In this document: positions 1 through 8,959 of the stretch, piece by piece | How positions within the stretch are numbered: the first letter of the stretch is position 1 | How the letters are laid out: the number at the start of each line of letters is the position of its first letter | Assembly (NCBI RefSeq): GCF_021202945.1 | Contig: NZ_JAJOYR010000001.1 | Span: 682,001 to 746,000, forward strand | DNA from: Stenotrophomonas sp. SY1 | GTDB lineage: Bacteria; Pseudomonadota; Gammaproteobacteria; Xanthomonadales; Xanthomonadaceae | Length of the DNA stretch: 64,000 bases | Direction: 5' to 3' | Position numbers and translations under genes: made by a program | The notes under the pieces: generated by a model | The model's input: the letters and a program-made list of their open reading frames with translations, nothing else | Databases searched by the model: none | Told to the model about the DNA's origin: nothing

Positions 1-183
1 CATGGGGACAGCTCACCACGCCGATATGAAGATTGGCGACAACGAATCGAATGGTTTGCATTGACCGACGAAGACATCAAACAGATATGCGCAGGGACAG
101 GGTGCATGCAGAAAGCCAGCCATCGGGAGCGCACGAGCATCAATGGGTGACCTGAGAGGCTAGGTAATGGCTTCCTGTGATCT

Positions 184-636
184 CTACCAGTTCGCGTGGA
201 TGCCGACTGTTCTTTTCCATGAGCGGCGGTCGTCAACCCGGCCCTGCAGGTACCCGAGATTCCCCTGGACGAAGAGGTTACGTTCGATCTCGCCCGTGAG
301 GCCGATCTCCACCTCCCACCAGGTGCCGCCCATGTCGGCGCGGAAGGGAATCCATCCATCATTGGAGGAAAATTCGGTGATGGGGTTACCCCTGAACTCG
401 TGACGGACGCTGATCCGGGTCCTTGCCGTGCTCTCGCGGACCGCATTATCCGCATCGGCGTGGTTCCAATTGCGCGATAGACGGCCACTCAGCCTGCCAA
501 CAAGCGAAGACCGTCGGTCTTCATCGCCGGAAGATCGAGTAGCTCTTGGCTTGATACAAGTCGCCTGCAGTACGTCATCCACGTACCAGGGATGCTCGTC
601 GGCACCGTAGCGCGTCCAATGACATCCGCACGGCAC
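184..636 (-). pseudogene. Remnant of an autotransporter beta-barrel (C-terminal end only)
   Basis: About the last 110 residues match the last strands of the barrel of the classical autotransporter at 39284-44104: both contain a G-R-L-x-x-R-L-S-R segment, then P-x-T-E-F-S-S, then W-x-P-F/V-P-F-T-A-D-like and D/G-x-x-W-x-E-I-G-L segments, and both end in an aromatic residue (here H-A-N-W). The first ~40 residues do not fit a barrel. No signal peptide, passenger or complete 12-strand barrel is present, and upstream lies the end of a sensor kinase gene, so this is a 3'-end fragment left by deletion or recombination. Alternative: an intact small outer-membrane protein, unlikely because there is no export signal. 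Confidence 0.7.
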
Positions 637-679
637 GAATCACTTAACGCCTAACGGCAATTTGACATCAGCAAGTACG

Positions 680-3600
680 CTACCTAGCCTCCATCCTACG
701 TACGACGTTGATCGCAACTTCAATGCAATCCATCAGAGACTCAAACGATGCTCGTTGTGCACTTAGATCTCCGCCGGCTATCGCTTGCGTCAACTCCTTT
801 GCGGAAGAGGCCAGTTCGTGGAATCCGAACATGCCCAGTGCCCCCGCCATTCGATGCAAACTACGGGAAGCGGCCTCCCAGTCGCCCATACTGTGAGCTT
901 GACGCAGTTCATTAAGATCCAGAGTTGTCGCATCAACAAAATCGGTTGCCACGAGATTTACGATAGCTGGCGAACCGAAGCGCTTAACCAATCTTTCAAA
1001 GTCAATGCAAGTTTCACCTCCGCCCAAGACATGGGGTTGGGGTAGTTGACTGCTTTGAGGGAGCCATCTCTGAATGATCAGTTGAAGATCCTCGATGGAA
1101 ATTGGTTTCCGCATGTAGTCGTCTATACCAGCTGCCCGGCATTTAGCTTCGTCCTCAGCTTCCACGCCAGCAGTCATTGCAATGATCGGAATATGACGCG
1201 CACCGCCCGAAGCCAACTCCTGTTGGCGTACCGCACGTGCCAGACCATACCCGTCCAGACCGGGCATCTGGATGTCCGTGATCAGCAGGTCAAATTCATC
1301 TCGGTCGAGTTGGGTGATTGCCGACCGTCCATCGATCGCCAGCGCGCACCCATACCCTAATTCGGCCAGTTGGCTCTCAAGCAGAATTCGATTTACGGAG
1401 TGATCCTCGGCCACGAGGATGCGGGCCTGATACCAAACGCGCTCGCGCCGAGCGGGCATCTCAAAAGAGGTGGGTGCTTCCTTGAATACAGACAAGCACG
1501 CGTTTCGAACAGCGGTATATAGGATCGGGTTGATGCTAATCTGATCCGCTTGGACCCTTAGCGGAGAGATGTCGGCGACTTCCACGGTGCGTGCCCTGAA
1601 CGCTGACATGGCGCGAGCGTGATCGGTAATGATCAGATCAGCAGTCTCGGCAGTGGCGGCCATTGTCATTCCGAGGGTGCGAAGGATCTCAGTCAACGAC
1701 TCACTCACTGAAGAATGCTGGCACGAAACGTAGGCTGCACGATCGGTGAGATCCTCATCGAAAGTTGATCGTTCAAGCACGACGGCCGCCATAGCAAGGC
1801 AAAGCGTCGTCCCCTCTCCTACACGGCTGGAGAGCTTCAGGCAACCGCCCATCTGTTCTGCAAGCCGATGCGAGATCGTCAGGCCGAGCCCTGTGCCGCC
1901 ATGCCGACGCGCAGTAGAGCTGTCGGCCTGGGTGAATGGTTGGAACAAGTGTCCCTGGACTTCGGTCGGGATGCCGATGCCGGTATCAGTAACCGAAAGC
2001 GACCATGCTTGTGTTCGTTCAAGGTCGGCATCGACCCGCAATGCAACCCGAATGCTGCCGCGCTCTGTGAACTTAATGGCATTGCTGAGCAAGTTCAGTA
2101 GTATCTGCCGCAATCGCGGTCCATCGCCTGCGATCTTGCCGGCGAGCGTCGTGTCGATGGTGCAGGAGAGTGCCAATCCCTTGTTTCGTGCCAAATCGGC
2201 GACAAGACTCATTGCACCACAGATCACAGTGCGCAGGTCGATCTCTGTATTCTCGATGCGGAGTTCGCCGGCCTCCATCCGCGAAAAATCGAGGACGTCA
2301 TCCAAGATGACGCGCAGTGCCTCGGCGGACTCTTTCACCAGTGAGATCATGCGCTCCTGATAGGGGTTCAGGGGCGTACGGCTGACCAACTCAAGCAGTC
2401 CACAGATGCCGTTCATCGGTGTTCGGATTTCATGACTCATGACGGCCAAGAAGTCCGCTTTGGCTTTTGCCGCGATCTCTGCACGCTCCTTGGCGATCGA
2501 TAGTGCCGAAGACCGCTCATGGTCCTCCGTGACGTCTGCCCAATAGCCACTCCAATGTACCGAACCACCATCCACTGCGCGTGGCACCGCATTGACGTGC
2601 AGCCAGCGTGGAGGGGCATCTATTGTCTGGAGATCCATCTCAACCGGTGTCAGGTCCTTAAAAGAGCGCTCCCATTCCGTTGATAGCAACACCCGATCAT
2701 CATCTGCTAGCAGCGCATAAATTGCTTCTGGATCTTCCGACAAGCGCGCTGCGTTAGTGCCGAATAGTCGCTGCGTGCTTCCGGCGAGGTATGGCATGGT
2801 TACCTCGCCGGACTCACCTTGAGACATTTTGAAAACGACAACGGGCAGGTTGCGCGTCAGATCACCCAGCAATCGATCAGTAAGCCGGCGACGCTTGATT
2901 TCACGCCGCGTACGCCAATATGCGAACCCCAGCAATCCTATGATCAAGGCAGCACCAAAAATGCCAAACCAGACCGTGCGCCATCTTGCACCGTAGTGCA
3001 GGTCCACCTCGAGCCAGCCTGCACGGATGGATTGTTTTTCGCGTTCACTCATTCTTGCGAGAAGGCGATTAATGATCGGTACGAGAGCCTGGTGCCGCTC
3101 GTTGACTGCGAATGCTAGCTCGTCATCAAAGCCAGCAGGAGCGGCAATTCGTAGACCGGGAAACACTCCGCCACGTATAGCCTTGTCGGCCGAAACAATA
3201 TCGCCAACGTATGCAAACGCACGGCCATTTGCCACTCTTGCTAACCCGTCGCTATGGCGGCTTACCAGCTCCACATCGGCCATGGGGGCAAGCTCGCGCA
3301 AGCGTTGCGCACGCCGTTCGCCAACCACCACCACAGATCGGCCATTCAAGTCCGCCACATCGCTTACAGGAGTGGCGCCACCCCGTGTAACCACCACATT
3401 GGCGAGCCTCAAGAACGGGTCAGTTAGGACCCAGCCTTTGCTCAAACGAGCGCTGGTTGAGGTCGGCGCGATATCAACCTCGTGCTTTCTGAGTAGGACC
3501 AAAAGATTGTCGCGGCGGGCGGCTTCACGCTCTTGGAAGCGCAGACCAAGTTGCGATTGCAGAATACCGACATAGTCTCCCACTATGCCGCTGATTGCAC

Positions 3601-4522
3601 CTGAGCGGTCGGCAAAGCTGATCGGCTCCCAGCTCCCGTCGTAACCCAAGCGCAATGGGGACAGCTGCGCCAACCATGATCGCTCCACTGTTGTCAGTGG
3701 CATTTCATCCGCATGACTGGCCCAAGGCACACTCTGGTCGAGCCACTTGCCATCAATGGCGCTGCGGGCATCTTCCCCGAGCATGAGCAATGCCTTGTCC
3801 AGCGCGCTCACGAGGGGTTTACGATCGTCCGGGACTGCGAAGCGCAAGGATTCCGTGGGTAGGTCGATCGGCCCAAGGATCGAGAGCCTCCGCCGGGCTG
3901 GCTCCGAAAGGTGCCTAACCAACACAAAGGGATTACCGACGTACACATTCGCGTGTCCAGTCCGTACGGCATCCAATGCTGCATCCGTGTTCTCATAGAC
4001 CACTAGCTCGGCAAAGGGATACCGGCCGCGAATCGCCGGGCCGGTTGCAAAATCACGCTCGACAGCAACGCGCAACCCAGCAAGACTCTTGCTAGGCCCC
4101 GCCTCAACATTCCCGGCTTGCCCGACCAGCACAGGCGTGATATTGGCGTATGGTGTCGTAAAGGCTAGGCAGGCTGTTCTCTCCGAAACGATGGCCACGT
4201 TCATCAAAACGTCCACCTGCCCATTGCAGGCTGCTTCCAATGCTTGGCTCCAGGAAGCAAAGGTCCGCACAGATAAGCGGACATTCAGACGGTCGGCCAT
4301 TTGATGAAGATAGGCCGGTGCTAACCCCTCCAGGCGACCGTCACGCATTTGCTCAAAGGGCGGCCAGCCGCCCTCGTAGGTCCCGACGACGATTTGAGGA
4401 TGAGCCGTCAGCCAGGCCTGTTCCGATGGAGTTAGCGCCGGCGATTGAGCGCGCGCCAACTGCATGGCTACCGATAGCAACCCCGCAATCACGACGATCG
4501 GCAACATTAATCGTAAAGACAT
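680..4522 (-). CDS. BvgS/EvgS-type hybrid sensor histidine kinase
   Basis: A 1280-residue inner-membrane phosphorelay kinase. A signal peptide/first membrane segment (about 1-25) is followed by two tandem periplasmic Venus-flytrap domains (SBP_bac_3 type, about 30-270 and 275-510), a membrane segment near 520-540, and a PAS-like domain (about 555-665). The HisKA domain has the phospho-acceptor in S-H-E-I-R-T-P-M near residue 694, followed by an ATPase domain with N-A-I-K-F, D-T-G-I-G-I-P and G-T-G-L-G-L. The receiver domain has its Asp in I-T-D-I-Q-M-P near 1082, and a C-terminal HPt domain has its His in L-H-R-M-A-G near 1220. This is the full BvgS order. It is divergent from a NarL-type regulator 71 bp away, the usual BvgA position. 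The ligand is unknown. All phosphotransfer residues are present, so it should be active. Confidence 0.95.
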   Translation of the reverse strand: MSLRLMLPIVVIAGLLSVAMQLARAQSPALTPSEQAWLTAHPQIVVGTYEGGWPPFEQMRDGRLEGLAPAYLHQMADRLNVRLSVRTFASWSQALEAACNGQVDVLMNVAIVSERTACLAFTTPYANITPVLVGQAGNVEAGPSKSLAGLRVAVERDFATGPAIRGRYPFAELVVYENTDAALDAVRTGHANVYVGNPFVLVRHLSEPARRRLSILGPIDLPTESLRFAVPDDRKPLVSALDKALLMLGEDARSAIDGKWLDQSVPWASHADEMPLTTVERSWLAQLSPLRLGYDGSWEPISFADRSGAISGIVGDYVGILQSQLGLRFQEREAARRDNLLVLLRKHEVDIAPTSTSARLSKGWVLTDPFLRLANVVVTRGGATPVSDVADLNGRSVVVVGERRAQRLRELAPMADVELVSRHSDGLARVANGRAFAYVGDIVSADKAIRGGVFPGLRIAAPAGFDDELAFAVNERHQALVPIINRLLARMSEREKQSIRAGWLEVDLHYGARWRTVWFGIFGAALIIGLLGFAYWRTRREIKRRRLTDRLLGDLTRNLPVVVFKMSQGESGEVTMPYLAGSTQRLFGTNAARLSEDPEAIYALLADDDRVLLSTEWERSFKDLTPVEMDLQTIDAPPRWLHVNAVPRAVDGGSVHWSGYWADVTEDHERSSALSIAKERAEIAAKAKADFLAVMSHEIRTPMNGICGLLELVSRTPLNPYQERMISLVKESAEALRVILDDVLDFSRMEAGELRIENTEIDLRTVICGAMSLVADLARNKGLALSCTIDTTLAGKIAGDGPRLRQILLNLLSNAIKFTERGSIRVALRVDADLERTQAWSLSVTDTGIGIPTEVQGHLFQPFTQADSSTARRHGGTGLGLTISHRLAEQMGGCLKLSSRVGEGTTLCLAMAAVVLERSTFDEDLTDRAAYVSCQHSSVSESLTEILRTLGMTMAATAETADLIITDHARAMSAFRARTVEVADISPLRVQADQISINPILYTAVRNACLSVFKEAPTSFEMPARRERVWYQARILVAEDHSVNRILLESQLAELGYGCALAIDGRSAITQLDRDEFDLLITDIQMPGLDGYGLARAVRQQELASGGARHIPIIAMTAGVEAEDEAKCRAAGIDDYMRKPISIEDLQLIIQRWLPQSSQLPQPHVLGGGETCIDFERLVKRFGSPAIVNLVATDFVDATTLDLNELRQAHSMGDWEAASRSLHRMAGALGMFGFHELASSAKELTQAIAGGDLSAQRASFESLMDCIEVAINVVRRMEAR

Positions 4523-4551
4523 AGTCTGATCATGAAGTTGTTTTTTAGGCG

Positions 4552-4571
4552 TATGCTTGGAGGCAAGTATA
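4552..4571. promoter_or_regulatory. Imperfect palindrome in the divergent kinase/regulator intergenic region
   Basis: The 71-bp space between the kinase start (4522) and the regulator start (4594) contains a 20-bp imperfect inverted repeat, TAT-x-CTTG-GAGG-CAAG-x-ATA. It sits where a dimeric regulator could control both genes. Binding by the neighbouring NarL-type regulator is inference. Confidence 0.35.
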
Positions 4572-4593
4572 GGCTTGCTATCCGGTCGGAACT

Positions 4594-5223
4594 ATGCAGC
4601 TACGTGTGTTTCTCGCAGACGATCACCCCATTGTGCTGCGGGGTGCACGGGCAATCCTTGAGGCCAATGATATTCGCGTGGTTGGTGAGGCGCGCTCAAC
4701 CGATGAGTTGTTAAGCGGCCTGAAAACGACAGCATGTGATGTTGCTGTGACGGATTTTGTCATGCCAGGAGGCCTAGTTGCAGATGGCACAGCGCTGATT
4801 CAGCAAGTGCGGCAGGAACACCCGTTATTGCCCTTAGTTGTGATGACCATGATCGGAAACATTGGCATTCTGGATTCATTACTGCGTGCCGGACTATTAG
4901 GTTTGATCGAGAAAACTGAAGACATGGATGTGTTGCCCATCGCTGTTCGATCAGCAGCCAGTCGACGGGTCTTTGTATCTCCCGGCTTGCGTAGCCAGCT
5001 CAGTAGTTACCGTAGCGGGTTAAGCCGTGAAGGTCGGCTATCACCTCGCGAGATCGAAGTTGTGCGAATGCTGGCGGCGGGGCAATCGGTCAGCAGCATA
5101 GCCGAGCGATTGGGTCGAAGTGTCAAAACTATAAGTCGGCAAAAGATGGATGCCATGCGTAAGCTTGGCTTGGAGAACGATGCCCAGCTTTATGCCTATG
5201 CGCGCGATCACCGATTGATTTGA
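4594..5223 (+). CDS. BvgA/EvgA-like NarL/FixJ response regulator
   Basis: A 209-residue cytoplasmic transcription factor and probable phosphorelay output of the divergent BvgS-like kinase. The receiver domain (about 1-125) has the acidic pair D-D-H at residues 9-11 and the phospho-acceptor D54 in V-T-D-F-V-M-P. The usual switch threonine/serine lies in V-V-M-T-M. A LuxR-type HTH (about 145-205) starts at L-S-P-R-E-I-E-V and contains I-A-E-R-L-G-R-S-V-K-T-I-S-R-Q-K. The chosen ATG follows a weak GGTCGGA-like ribosome site. An in-frame alternative start is not needed, since the receiver begins at residue 3. Targets are unknown. The nearby adhesin genes are plausible by analogy with Bordetella but unproven. 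Confidence 0.93.
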   Translation: MQLRVFLADDHPIVLRGARAILEANDIRVVGEARSTDELLSGLKTTACDVAVTDFVMPGGLVADGTALIQQVRQEHPLLPLVVMTMIGNIGILDSLLRAGLLGLIEKTEDMDVLPIAVRSAASRRVFVSPGLRSQLSSYRSGLSREGRLSPREIEVVRMLAAGQSVSSIAERLGRSVKTISRQKMDAMRKLGLENDAQLYAYARDHRLI

Positions 5224-5804
5224 ATGCAGCGGCAGGCGAGGGATCGGTGGTCGATGCGAATCCTCTGGCAGAGCACCAAGCTCCAATTCACATGGCGCGC
5301 TATAGAGTCAAGAGAGTCAGATGCACAGTTCGCGTTTGTAATACCCAATCGGAACGCAACGACTTTAAGTCGAAGCGTGATTGACAGATTGGTTATAAAT
5401 TGCGCATTACTCTTTGAACTTCAGTAAGCGGCACCTGGGCTCGTCGAGCCTGTGCCGGCGATACTCTGGGTCGCCTTAACGCATAGCTATGCTCTTTCGA
5501 TATCATCTGCCCCTGGACGGACTCCGGTTCCTTCATGCCGATTTTCTAGTGATTGGGCTCCGCTCCAATACGATTGAACGGATCAGGAAACGTAGCCACA
5601 TGGAATAAAAGCCGGATCACGACGTGCCTTGCGGGCGTCTCGCGCCAGGTTTACTCGCTGGCGGCCGGCACGTTGAGGGTTGGGGAAATCCCGTCAACGC
5701 AAAGAGGTAAATACCGCTGCTCAGATCGACGCAAATCTCATGCAAGCGCGGATATTCTCATCGAATCCAATACACTCAGTTCACTGCACTTTGTGCTCGA
5801 GTTT
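5224..5804. other. Non-coding gap with a hairpin after the response regulator
   Basis: No supported gene in about 580 bp. A strong hairpin lies at 5429-5457 (outer arms CGGCAC/GTGCCG, inner arms GGCTC/GAGCC, loop GTC), without a T-run, so it may stabilise or terminate the response-regulator transcript. A possible sigma-70 promoter on the plus strand (TTGACA at 5381-5386) precedes it but leads to no gene. Confidence 0.4.
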
Positions 5805-7145
5805 TCAACTTTCGTACTGCGCTCTCTTCCGTTCATGCAGCTTAGCTATCAACACTGGAACATCAGATGATGGGATTGGCTGGCTGATCAAAAAGCCCTG
5901 GATCATGTCGCATCCCATCTCGGCCAGCAGCGCCTGTTGATCTCTCGACTCAACGCCTTCGGCCACCACTTCCAACCCCAATGCCTTTGCCAGCCCGATG
6001 ATCGCCCTGACTATCGCTTCGCTCTCCACGGATTCGGTCACGCGACTAACGAAGCTGCGATCCACCTTGAGCTCCCGTACGGGAAATCTCGCTAGGTGTG
6101 ACAAGCTGGAATGACCTACTCCAAAGTCGTCCATCGAGATGCGCACACCGTCAGTCGACAGCTTGCGCAGCGTCATCAAGCTCAACTCCACGTTCCGCAT
6201 TGCACCCGATTCGGTGATCTCTATGCACAAGTCTTCCGGGTCGAGTTCATTGCGTTTCAGGGTGTCAACAACGTCTGCGTAGAAAGTTGTCGAGTTTATC
6301 TGGAACACGGAGGCATTGATCGATACATGCCAATCAACCATTTGGTCTTCATGCCACTCGTGCATCTGCCGGCACGCCTCTTCCAATACCCAGCGACCGA
6401 TGTCCGTGATCATCCCGGTCTTCTCTGCGAGGGGGATGAAGTGATCCGGCGAGACCTGGCCGTGTTCGGGATGAGTCCACCGCAGTAGCGCCTCCATGCC
6501 AACCACCAACCCACTACTGAAATCCAACTTAGGCTGGTACAGCAGAAAGAACTCGCCTGCTCGCAGTGCACGACGCAGATCTCCCACCATCAGCTCAACC
6601 TCCGAAGGGCTGCTCCCCATCGTTAAGTCAAACACGGCGTAACGGTTTCGCCCCAGTTCTTTGGCTTCGGTCAACGCAGCGGTTGCCCGGGCCAACAGTC
6701 GGCTGGACTGGCCATCCACGGCTGCCTCCATGGCGACGCCGATGCTGACCGTGACATCGATCTCTTTGCTATCAACAACAAAGGGTTGCTGCATCTCATG
6801 TAGCAGGCGTTTGGCGATAGTCGCGGCCTGTCCGAATTCCTCGATCTCGGCTAGGACCGCAAATTCGTCCCCCCCAAGGCGCACCACCAGGTTGCCAGCC
6901 CGTACGCCGGAACGAATGCGCATAGCAACTGCCTTCAGTAGCTCGTCTCCGAAGACGTGGCCGTGGAGCTGGTTGATGTTGCCGAAACCATCCACGCCGA
7001 TAACCAGTACAGCCATTAGTTGTCCTGGCTTGCGCGGCTCACGCAGTTTCTGCTCTAGCCGCGAGCATCGTGGCAGCATGGTCAAACGATCGTTCACCGC
7101 CGTCCGTGAAGAAGAGTCTACCGGCGTAGAGTGTTCCGATGTCAT
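5805..7145 (-). CDS. GGDEF-EAL cyclic di-GMP turnover protein
   Basis: A 446-residue cytoplasmic protein with no membrane segment. The start at 7145 is chosen because the ATG follows an excellent ribosome site (GGAAGGAGGG); the frame stays open for 70 more codons upstream but without a better signal. The GGDEF domain (about 25-180) has an intact R-L-G-G-D-E-F, but the inhibitory I-site position reads R-A-G-N instead of R-x-x-D. The EAL domain (about 195-440) keeps M-E-A-L-L-R-W, the I-T-E-S segment, D-D-F-G, the K-V-D motif and A-E-G-V-E, so phosphodiesterase activity is likely. Whether it makes or breaks c-di-GMP overall cannot be read from sequence. No sensory domain is recognised at the short N-terminus. 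Confidence 0.93.
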   Translation of the reverse strand: MTSEHSTPVDSSSRTAVNDRLTMLPRCSRLEQKLREPRKPGQLMAVLVIGVDGFGNINQLHGHVFGDELLKAVAMRIRSGVRAGNLVVRLGGDEFAVLAEIEEFGQAATIAKRLLHEMQQPFVVDSKEIDVTVSIGVAMEAAVDGQSSRLLARATAALTEAKELGRNRYAVFDLTMGSSPSEVELMVGDLRRALRAGEFFLLYQPKLDFSSGLVVGMEALLRWTHPEHGQVSPDHFIPLAEKTGMITDIGRWVLEEACRQMHEWHEDQMVDWHVSINASVFQINSTTFYADVVDTLKRNELDPEDLCIEITESGAMRNVELSLMTLRKLSTDGVRISMDDFGVGHSSLSHLARFPVRELKVDRSFVSRVTESVESEAIVRAIIGLAKALGLEVVAEGVESRDQQALLAEMGCDMIQGFLISQPIPSSDVPVLIAKLHERKRAQYES

Positions 7146-7355
7146 CCTGATACCCTCCTTCCTTGAGCGAACCCAGCCCAATCGGGACGCGGAATGCGTT
7201 GCGACTGTTTTGATAACAGCTTGAGCCACGGCATTAACGTGAACATCGGCCAACCGACCACCGCGCAAAGGGCAAGAGCTGAGGAGCGGTGGTAGGCCAG
7301 AGATCGATCCCATACTCGGTAGCCACGCAGTTCCTGAAAATCCGACTATCTGCAT

Positions 7356-7766
7356 TCACACGCAAAAGCTGAATCGGCGTGCACCTTGATCGACGATCAG
7401 TAAAGTGCTACGGCTGTGATCACCATCCTCAAACTCCCACCTGTAGACGGGGAAAAAATAGCCCTCAAATCGCGCCTCTGGTTCACCGCAAAGATTGATG
7501 AGCTGCGCAACTGTCACGTCCAGCGATACCATCTGTCCCTCCGCGGCTCCGAACCTTCTTGCAATCGTCTCGACGATATCAATATCCGTTGGAGATACCT
7601 CGGACTTTTGCCGGACCAGCTCATCGCTAAAATCAACCAACGTCAGTCGTGTATCTTGGTCCTCAAATTCATTGCCACAAACCATGCACTCGAGTTGTTT
7701 GACTCGAGCCGTTGAGAATCCGCGACTCTTTGACAGGCCGAAACAAATTGGACAATTGATGCACAC
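7356..7766 (-). CDS. Small zinc-ribbon-like protein of unknown function
   Basis: A 136-residue protein that I do not recognise. The first 35 residues hold C-x2-C-x2-C and C-x2-C-G-N-E-F, a treble-clef or zinc-ribbon pattern. The rest is acidic and ends in a short beta-rich segment around F-F-P-V-Y-R-W-E-F. It lies directly upstream of the GGDEF-EAL gene on the same strand (about 210 bp to that gene's preferred start), so co-transcription is possible. The regular cysteine spacing and lack of overlap with another gene favour a real gene. Confidence 0.6.
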   Translation of the reverse strand: MCINCPICFGLSKSRGFSTARVKQLECMVCGNEFEDQDTRLTLVDFSDELVRQKSEVSPTDIDIVETIARRFGAAEGQMVSLDVTVAQLINLCGEPEARFEGYFFPVYRWEFEDGDHSRSTLLIVDQGARRFSFCV

Positions 7767-8031
7767 GACAGTGTCTTTATCAGGGACGCCCCATGGTGGA
7801 CCCGATTTCGGCGCGTTGGAATAAGACTATTCTGAGCATCTTCCTATCTATCTTAAGGGCCGTCGCCACGAATCATTGTTCCCCACGGACGTCAATCGAA
7901 CGATTGAAGTATAGGCAAGCGGTAGCCACCCGAAGGCGGCCAATGATGGAAATTCAGAACATGGAATCAATTCCAATGTTCTTGATTGCCTCGGCTGAGG
8001 CATTAGGAAAGTTCTTCAGTTTACCCAGTCC

Positions 8032-8865
8032 TCAGAGAGAAGATCCCGTCACCATGATCTCCACACGGCGATTGGGCGCCAAACACCGGATCAGTTCGCT
8101 TCTTGGGAGGTTCCCGCAGTGCTTTACCGGCTCACTTTCGCCACGACCTTCGATGCTAGTCATTTCCACATCAACGCCGCGCCCAACCAAATAGTCACGG
8201 ATGCTCCTGGCCCGGCGTTCTGACAGAACACGGTTGTCCGCCTCGGTTCCGAGCCGATCGGTATGGCCAATGATCTTTAAGGAAGAAGCGCCAGACTCCA
8301 GAACATTCTTCGCCAGTAATTGAAGCTCCTCCTGCCCTCGTGAGGCGATCTCTGAAGATATCCAGCTGCCGAGCGGAAACAGCAAATCATCTGACAGGAC
8401 GTACTTCCTATCGTCCGGTACCCTTGTGACGGACGTCTCTCGCTGTACGCTTGCCGGCTCCAAGTTCAATAGGTCCATGCACGCCGATTCATCCCAGTGC
8501 AACGACTGTGCGAGGTACTCCCCGTCCTTTCTCTCGTAACGCACCTGATACTGGCAGGTGATGTATCCCTCGCCAACACCAGTCCTGAAATTGAAAACGT
8601 AGTTCCACTCCCTCGAACCGAACACTCCTTCCGTGAAGTGCGGATTTCCCAACAGAAGCCGTACCTGGTCCTTGCCGAGCCCCGGTCTCATCTGACGCAG
8701 ATTCCCGACGCTGACGAAATCGCCTTCTGACAGATAGGAATGCGACTTGTCAGGAAACGAAACATCACCGATGGACCCGGAAACCTTCACTGGCAGCGCC
8801 GCGTTCACAGGTGACGCGCATGCAATGACAACGACAAACGCGACAAGCATGTTTCTTTTGATCAT
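8032..8865 (-). CDS. OmpA-family periplasmic protein, TpgA-like partner of the trimeric adhesin
   Basis: A 277-residue exported protein with a Sec signal peptide (about 1-22, A-S-P-V-N-A-A). An N-terminal SmpA/OmlA (BamE-like) domain (about 45-125) contains M-R-P-G-L-G-K-D-Q-V-R-L-L-L-G-N-P. A C-terminal OmpA peptidoglycan-binding domain (about 160-275) contains I-I-G-H-T-D, L-S-E-R-R-A and P-N-R-R-V-E-I. This domain pair downstream of a trimeric autotransporter is that of Acinetobacter TpgA, which anchors the adhesin AtaA to peptidoglycan. The gene starts 94 bp after the adhesin stop on the same strand, so an operon is likely. The role as adhesin anchor is inferred from family and position. 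Confidence 0.88.
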   Translation of the reverse strand: MIKRNMLVAFVVVIACASPVNAALPVKVSGSIGDVSFPDKSHSYLSEGDFVSVGNLRQMRPGLGKDQVRLLLGNPHFTEGVFGSREWNYVFNFRTGVGEGYITCQYQVRYERKDGEYLAQSLHWDESACMDLLNLEPASVQRETSVTRVPDDRKYVLSDDLLFPLGSWISSEIASRGQEELQLLAKNVLESGASSLKIIGHTDRLGTEADNRVLSERRARSIRDYLVGRGVDVEMTSIEGRGESEPVKHCGNLPRSELIRCLAPNRRVEIMVTGSSL

Positions 8866-8959
8866 TTGAGTCAGTTCCTATGCAATTCATCTGCCGTGAA
8901 GTCGCCGCGCCTACGCTGCTGACGCGGTGCTTCACTCGGGCTACGCACACTTGCGTCGG

